The notes under the pieces are model-generated. The model was not told where the DNA came from. It was given only the letters and a program-made list of their open reading frames with translations, and searched no databases. The translations under genes and the position numbers were made by a program. From JBECKS01 sp964557005 (GTDB lineage: Bacteria > Pseudomonadota > Gammaproteobacteria > Pseudomonadales > JBECKS01), in contig CAZKYI010000001.1 of the NCBI GenBank assembly GCA_964557005.1, positions 62,001 through 126,000 of the forward strand: DNA of 64,000 bases, written 5' to 3'. Positions 59,733-64,000 of the stretch are shown here, piece after piece (positions within the stretch are counted from its first letter, which is position 1; every line of letters begins with the position of its first letter).

Positions 59733-60068
59733 ATGAGTTTTTTTATTTCTGAAGCCTGGGCAGAAGGTGCTGCTCAAGCACCCGTTGCACCAAGCCCCTG
59801 GATCAATGTCTTTCTTTTAGTGGGCATGGTGGTGATTTTTTACTTTTTGCTTTGGAGGCCACAAAGCAAACGTCAGAAGGAACATCAGACCTTGGTCAAC
59901 GGTTTGAACAAGGGTGACGAAATTATTACCAGTGGTGGGCTACTCGGTAAAATTGTCAAAGTGAGTGACAACTTTGTCAGCATCGAAATTGCCAATAACG
60001 TGACCGTGAATGTTCAGAAAGCTTCAGTGAGTGCCGCGTTGCCAAAAGGTACTATCAAGGCTATCTAA
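59733..60068 (+). CDS. yajC: Sec translocase accessory protein YajC
   Basis: 111 residues: one membrane helix (INVFLLVGMVVIFYFLLWRP) then a basic cytosolic domain with KEHQTLVNGLNKGDEIITSGGLLGKI. TGGAG precedes the start. Part of the SecDF-YajC complex; conserved order tgt-yajC-secD-secF. Confidence 0.97.
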   Translation: MSFFISEAWAEGAAQAPVAPSPWINVFLLVGMVVIFYFLLWRPQSKRQKEHQTLVNGLNKGDEIITSGGLLGKIVKVSDNFVSIEIANNVTVNVQKASVSAALPKGTIKAI

Positions 60069-60095
60069 CCCCTCAACCAGATAAACTGTTTTGTT

Positions 60096-61967
60096 ATGAA
60101 TAAGTTCCCGCTCTGGAAGTATGTACTGGTTGTTTTTGTTATCGTTGTTGCTTCGATTTACGCTGCGCCTGTGTTGTTTTCTGAAGACCCTGCATTACAA
60201 ATTTCAGGTACTAGTGCTTCAGTTAATATGGATGAAGCGCTACTGCGAAAAATCAATGCCTTGGTACGTGAGCAGGGAATTGAAATAAAAAATATTGAGC
60301 AAACTTCCAGTGGTACTTTGCTGCGTTTTACTTCCGATGAAGCAAGGGACAAAGCAAAGCAGCAGCTACAAGATGGCTTGGGTAGAGACTATATCATTGC
60401 CTTGAACCGTGCCCAGAACACACCGGAGTGGTTGCAATCTTTGGGTGCTCGCCCTATGAATTTGGGTCTGGATTTAAGAGGCGGTGTACACTTCTTGTTA
60501 GAAGTGGATTTGAGTCAGGCGCTTGAGCCACATTTACGTTCTTATGCTTCTTCTATCCGTACACAGTTGCGTGAAGAGCAAATTAAATATCGTCAGGCGA
60601 CGCTTGAAAATCAAAGCATTCATCTGCGTTTTGATGATGAACAGGAGCGTGGTCGTGCGTCTGCTTTTCTCACCAGAAACTTCCCCGAATTTGTGCTCAG
60701 GCCACAGCGTAAGGACAACGAATTTTATCTGGTGCTGACTTTAAGCAATCAGAAGTTAAACGAAATCAAGGATTATGCGGTTACCCAAAACCTTGTCACT
60801 TTACGGAATCGGGTGAATGAACTGGGTGTTGCCGAGCCTGTGGTTCAACGTCAGGGAAGTGGCCGGATTGTGGTGGAACTTCCGGGTATTCAGGATACCG
60901 CCGCTGCAAAACGTATTATCGGTAAAACTGCAAGTTTGGAGTTTCGACTCGAAGACTGGGAGCATACAGGCCGTAGTGCGGTTGAAGGTGTGGTGCCTGT
61001 TGGTTCAGAGCGTTTTGATTTCAAGGATAATCGTCGTCCGCCAGTGCTCACCAAGCAACGCGTGATTGTTAAAGGTGATCGCGTGATTAACGCACGTTCG
61101 GGTTTTGATGAAAACGGCTTGCCGCAGGTGAGTATCAAGCTTGATGGACAAGGTGGTAAACAAATGCACGCCACCACTTCCAAGCATGTTGGCAAAAATA
61201 TGGTGGTGATTTTCATCGAATACAAAACCGAATTAAAAGAGGTGATGCAGGACGGTGAAAGAGTTCAGATTCCTGTCACGCTGGAAGAAAAATATGTCAT
61301 CAACGTCGCCACAATTCGTGATGCGCTGGGTTACGACTTCAGAATTACGGGGCTGGATAATGTTGCAGAAGCTCAGGAACTGGCGCTCTTGTTAAGAGCC
61401 GGAGCGTTGGCTGCGCCCATGTACTTTGTGGAAGAGCGAACCGTAGGCCCAAGTCTGGGTGCCGAGAATATCAAAATGGGCATCAATTCCATGATTGCCG
61501 GTTTTCTTTCGACGATGTTGTTCATGGTGTTCTATTACAAGGTTTTTGGTTTGATTGCCAATGTCGCTCTGGTGCTTAATCTGGTGTTGCTTGTCGCAAT
61601 TATGTCTTTGTTAGGCGCAACACTGACCATGCCTGGTATGGCAGGTTTTGTATTGCTTGCGGGTATGGCGATTGATGCCAACGTGTTGATTTTCTCGCGC
61701 ATCAGGGAAGAGTTGGCCAATGGCGCAGCGCCTCAGACTGCGATTGCCGCAGGTTATGATCGCGCCTTTGTATCTATTATAGATTCCAACCTGACCACGA
61801 TTGCAGTGGCCGTAGTTTTGTTTTTGATGGGAACAGGTGCGGTGAAAGGTTTTGCAGTGACGCTGGTTTTTGGAATTCTCAGTTCCTTGTTTACTTCCAT
61901 TACCGTCACAAGAGCTTTGGTGAATTTGATTTATGGCGGTCGCCAGTTAAAGCGTTTACATATCTAG
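60096..61967 (+). CDS. secD: Protein translocase subunit SecD
   Basis: 623 residues: TM1, a large periplasmic P1 domain with LGLDLRGGVHFLLEVD and the head region, then five membrane helices with GLDNVAEAQELALLLRAGALAAP and MAGFVLLAGMAIDANVLIFSRIREE (the proton-path Asp/Arg region). It uses the proton motive force to complete protein export. It is followed 12 bp later by secF. Confidence 0.97.
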   Translation: MNKFPLWKYVLVVFVIVVASIYAAPVLFSEDPALQISGTSASVNMDEALLRKINALVREQGIEIKNIEQTSSGTLLRFTSDEARDKAKQQLQDGLGRDYIIALNRAQNTPEWLQSLGARPMNLGLDLRGGVHFLLEVDLSQALEPHLRSYASSIRTQLREEQIKYRQATLENQSIHLRFDDEQERGRASAFLTRNFPEFVLRPQRKDNEFYLVLTLSNQKLNEIKDYAVTQNLVTLRNRVNELGVAEPVVQRQGSGRIVVELPGIQDTAAAKRIIGKTASLEFRLEDWEHTGRSAVEGVVPVGSERFDFKDNRRPPVLTKQRVIVKGDRVINARSGFDENGLPQVSIKLDGQGGKQMHATTSKHVGKNMVVIFIEYKTELKEVMQDGERVQIPVTLEEKYVINVATIRDALGYDFRITGLDNVAEAQELALLLRAGALAAPMYFVEERTVGPSLGAENIKMGINSMIAGFLSTMLFMVFYYKVFGLIANVALVLNLVLLVAIMSLLGATLTMPGMAGFVLLAGMAIDANVLIFSRIREELANGAAPQTAIAAGYDRAFVSIIDSNLTTIAVAVVLFLMGTGAVKGFAVTLVFGILSSLFTSITVTRALVNLIYGGRQLKRLHI

Positions 61968-61979
61968 GTTTGTTGGGCG

Positions 61980-62912
61980 ATGAAAAAAGAAAAAACAATC
62001 ATCAGGTTTATGAGTCAGCGATTTCTGGCGATGGGGCTTTCCCTGTTGCTGATTCTGGTTTCGATTGTTTCCTTGTTTGTACAGGGCTTGAATCCGGGGC
62101 TGGATTTTACTGGTGGAATTGCGATTGAACTTGATTTTGAAAAAACCGCCAATCTTGATGAGATTCGTAATCAGTTAAAAAACAGTGAGAAATTTTCGAA
62201 GGCGCAAGTTCAGCATTATGGCAATGATCGAACTGTGATGGTGAAGGTGGTTGATACGTCGAGTGTTGATATTGCAGATACGCAACAGCTTGCTGTCGAG
62301 CTTGAACATATTCTGGAAGCCGTAAAACCTTTTGGAGTTAAAAAGGTTGATGTGATTGGCCCTGCGGTGGGTGACGATTTGCGTGATCAAAGTGGCTTGG
62401 CGCTACTGGTGTCCATTTTTCTGATGACGGTTTATGTTAGCGTGCGCTTCAGTTTGAAGTTTGCTATTAGCGCCGCATTAGGATTGGTGCACGATGGTAT
62501 TCTTGTATTTGGTTTCTTTTCTCTGACGCAAATTGATTTTGATTTAACGGTGTTAGCGGCGGTTCTTGCGGTGTTGGGTTATTCACTCAACGATACGATT
62601 GTGGTTTCAGACAGGATTCGAGAAAACTTTAGAGCCATGCGTATGGAAACGCCGATGATGATTATTGATAAATCACTCACCCAGGTGCTGGATAGAACCA
62701 TTATCACTTCTGGAACTACCTTGTTTGTGGTGATTTCCCTGTACCTGTTGGGGGGTGAAATGCTGAAAGGTTTTTCAGTTGCTCTGTTTGTCGGTATTGT
62801 GGTGGCTACTTATTCATCTATTTATATTTCAAGCAGCTTATTACTCACGCTGAAGCTTTCCAAACAGGATTTTATTGAAATTAAACCCGAAGCAGCAGAC
62901 AGCATGCCCTGA
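61980..62912 (+). CDS. secF: Protein translocase subunit SecF
   Basis: 310 residues: TM1, periplasmic domain beginning NPGLDFTGGIAIELDF, five more helices, VLGYSLNDTIVVSDRIREN (D/R pair) and TIITSGTTLFVVISLYLLGGE. Partner of SecD. The gene converges on suhB with stops 11 bp apart. Confidence 0.97.
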   Translation: MKKEKTIIRFMSQRFLAMGLSLLLILVSIVSLFVQGLNPGLDFTGGIAIELDFEKTANLDEIRNQLKNSEKFSKAQVQHYGNDRTVMVKVVDTSSVDIADTQQLAVELEHILEAVKPFGVKKVDVIGPAVGDDLRDQSGLALLVSIFLMTVYVSVRFSLKFAISAALGLVHDGILVFGFFSLTQIDFDLTVLAAVLAVLGYSLNDTIVVSDRIRENFRAMRMETPMMIIDKSLTQVLDRTIITSGTTLFVVISLYLLGGEMLKGFSVALFVGIVVATYSSIYISSSLLLTLKLSKQDFIEIKPEAADSMP

Positions 62913-62923
62913 TAACAGAATTG

Positions 62924-63724
62924 TTAGACCCGATTCAATTCTTGCAGTAAAGCCTTGAGTAATTTCGGATTCGCACACACCACATTGCCTTGTTTGAAAA
63001 AATCCTGACCACCTCTGGGGTCGCACACCAAACCACCTGCTTCCTGTATCAGTAATATCCCCGCAGCGATGTCCCAGGGTTGTAGACCATATTCCCAGAA
63101 ACCATCCAGTCTGCCTGCTGCGACATAGGCCAAATCGAGAGAGGCTGCACCTGCACGTCGGATACCCGCTGAAATTTTTGCAATATTTTTTGCCTGCGCA
63201 AAATACATATCCATAATGCTTTCCTGATCGGGTCGAAAAGGAAAACCTGTGCCAATTAAAGCATCTTCCATAAATTTATTTTCGCTTACGCGAATGCGTT
63301 TACCGTTGAGCTGGGCACCCTGACCACGCAGGGCAGAAAATTCTTCCTGTTTGATGGGATCGTACACTACCGCAACTTCGAGTTTTCCCCGATATTGAAG
63401 CGCAATGGAGATGGCGAATTGTGGAATGCCATGAATGAAGTTGGTGGTGCCATCGAGCGGATCAATAATCCACTGGAATTCGCTGTTATTGTTGGGTGTA
63501 CTTCCGCTTTCTTCCCCAAGAAAACCATGATGTGGGTAGGCTTCCTTTAAAATATCCATGATGTGGTTTTCTGCACGGGTATCTATCTCGGTGACATAAT
63601 CGTGCTGACCTTTTTTTTGAATGAGTTTTACATCCAGTCTGTCTGCGGACTGTGCGATAAATCTTCCAGCTTCGTGGGCAGCCTTTTTTGCAGTGTTGAG
63701 CATGGCAAATGTGGCAGACGACAT
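62924..63724 (-). CDS. suhB: Inositol-1-monophosphatase SuhB
   Basis: 266 residues: metal-site motifs GEESG, WIIDPLDGTTNFIHGIPQFAISIAL and WDIAAGILLIQEAGG. Beyond phosphatase activity, SuhB is an antitermination factor for rRNA transcription in E. coli. AGGAGG precedes the ATG. Divergent from trmJ, the conserved arrangement. Confidence 0.96.
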   Translation of the reverse strand: MSSATFAMLNTAKKAAHEAGRFIAQSADRLDVKLIQKKGQHDYVTEIDTRAENHIMDILKEAYPHHGFLGEESGSTPNNNSEFQWIIDPLDGTTNFIHGIPQFAISIALQYRGKLEVAVVYDPIKQEEFSALRGQGAQLNGKRIRVSENKFMEDALIGTGFPFRPDQESIMDMYFAQAKNIAKISAGIRRAGAASLDLAYVAAGRLDGFWEYGLQPWDIAAGILLIQEAGGLVCDPRGGQDFFKQGNVVCANPKLLKALLQELNRV

Positions 63725-63863
63725 GGGGAACCTCCTGAATAGTAATATAACTTGTCAGTAACAGGGAAAACGGGAATGTGAAAGAACAGGCTGCCTGAGC
63801 AGCGCGCAAGTGTAGCAGCTTTTTGCTATGATGCGCGTCCTTTCAATCAAGGGGATCTCAATC

Positions 63864-64000
63864 TTGAGTTTGCATAACATTAAAATTGTGATGGTGGAAA
63901 CCAGCCATTCTGGAAACATTGGTGCAGCAGCGCGTGCCATGTTGACGATGGGGTTGGAAAAGTTGGTGCTGGTTAAGCCTGAGGATTTTCCTTCGCAGAA
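63864..64000 (+). CDS. trmJ: tRNA (cytidine/uridine-2'-O-)-methyltransferase TrmJ, N-terminal part
   Basis: The first 45 codons are in the window, from TTG 63864 with AAGGGGAT about 7 nt upstream. The sequence includes IVMVETSHSGNIGAAARAML and GLEKLVLVKPEDFPSQ, the SPOUT-family N-terminus of TrmJ, which methylates residue 32 of tRNAs. The gene runs off the right edge. No ATG fits the conserved start; TTG is chosen from the ribosome site and alignment. Confidence 0.9.
   Translation, partial: MSLHNIKIVMVETSHSGNIGAAARAMLTMGLEKLVLVKPEDFPSQ

Noticed and set aside
1..64000. CRISPR arrays, rRNA genes, insertion sequences, replication origin
   Set aside because: No regularly spaced direct repeats, transposase frames, rRNA-like stretches or dnaA-box clusters were seen on reading through the window.

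Overview
The window is a stretch of gammaproteobacterial chromosome of moderate GC (by eye, mid-40s percent), densely packed and almost all core housekeeping. Diagnostic gene orders are rplU-rpmA-obgE-proB / rpsT, ribF-ileS-fkpB-ispH-fimT-pilR-pilS, pyrG-kdsA-eno-ftsB-ispD-ispF-truD-pcm-nlpD, alaS-lysC-csrA-tRNA-Ser-tRNA-Arg, queA-tgt-yajC-secD-secF, and suhB facing trmJ. I cannot name the genus.

Layout. 1-4.5 kb: end of a phosphodiesterase-like gene, slyX, a reverse-strand hvfABC (bufferin-type) operon for a modified copper-binding peptide, a repeat-bearing unknown protein and a predicted lipoprotein hydrolase. 4.6-9.5 kb: a 7TMR-DISM/GGDEF/EAL c-di-GMP phosphodiesterase, then panP-bcp. 9.5-19.5 kb: ispB, ribosomal proteins L21/L27, obgE, proB, rpsT and the ribF-ileS-fkpB-ispH operon, which lacks lspA. 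19.5-23.4 kb: type IV pilus pseudopilin and the PilSR two-component system. 23.4-31.5 kb: nadE, a frameshifted envelope protein gene, bamD, rluD-pgeF and clpB. 31.5-34.9 kb: a VanY-like peptidase, a BrnT/BrnA toxin-antitoxin pair, an M23 peptidase and xseA. 35-44 kb: one long run from pyrG to nlpD, without surE and with no rpoS after nlpD.

The most notable non-coding element lies just after nlpD (about 44.08-44.31 kb), roughly where Pseudomonas keeps rsmZ after rpoS. It is a GGA-rich stretch ending in a strong terminator and preceded by a near-perfect GacA-type upstream activating sequence. I read it as an unannotated RsmZ/CsrB-type RNA that would titrate CsrA, whose gene is 8 kb away in this same window. 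Next to it are a steroid 5-alpha-reductase homologue and a ketosteroid-isomerase-like protein in convergent orientation, an unusual pair that suggests steroid or isoprenoid-enone chemistry.

52.8-56.9 kb is a small accessory island between tRNA-Arg and tRNA-Leu: an AbiEi/AbiEii-type pair, two XRE regulators and a Fic-family protein with an altered catalytic motif and a cluster of operator-like repeats upstream. It is bounded on the right by a copy of a dispersed palindromic repeat that also occurs upstream of clpB. The window ends with queA-tgt-yajC-secDF, suhB and the first 45 codons of trmJ. No insertion sequence, integrase, rRNA or CRISPR array was seen.
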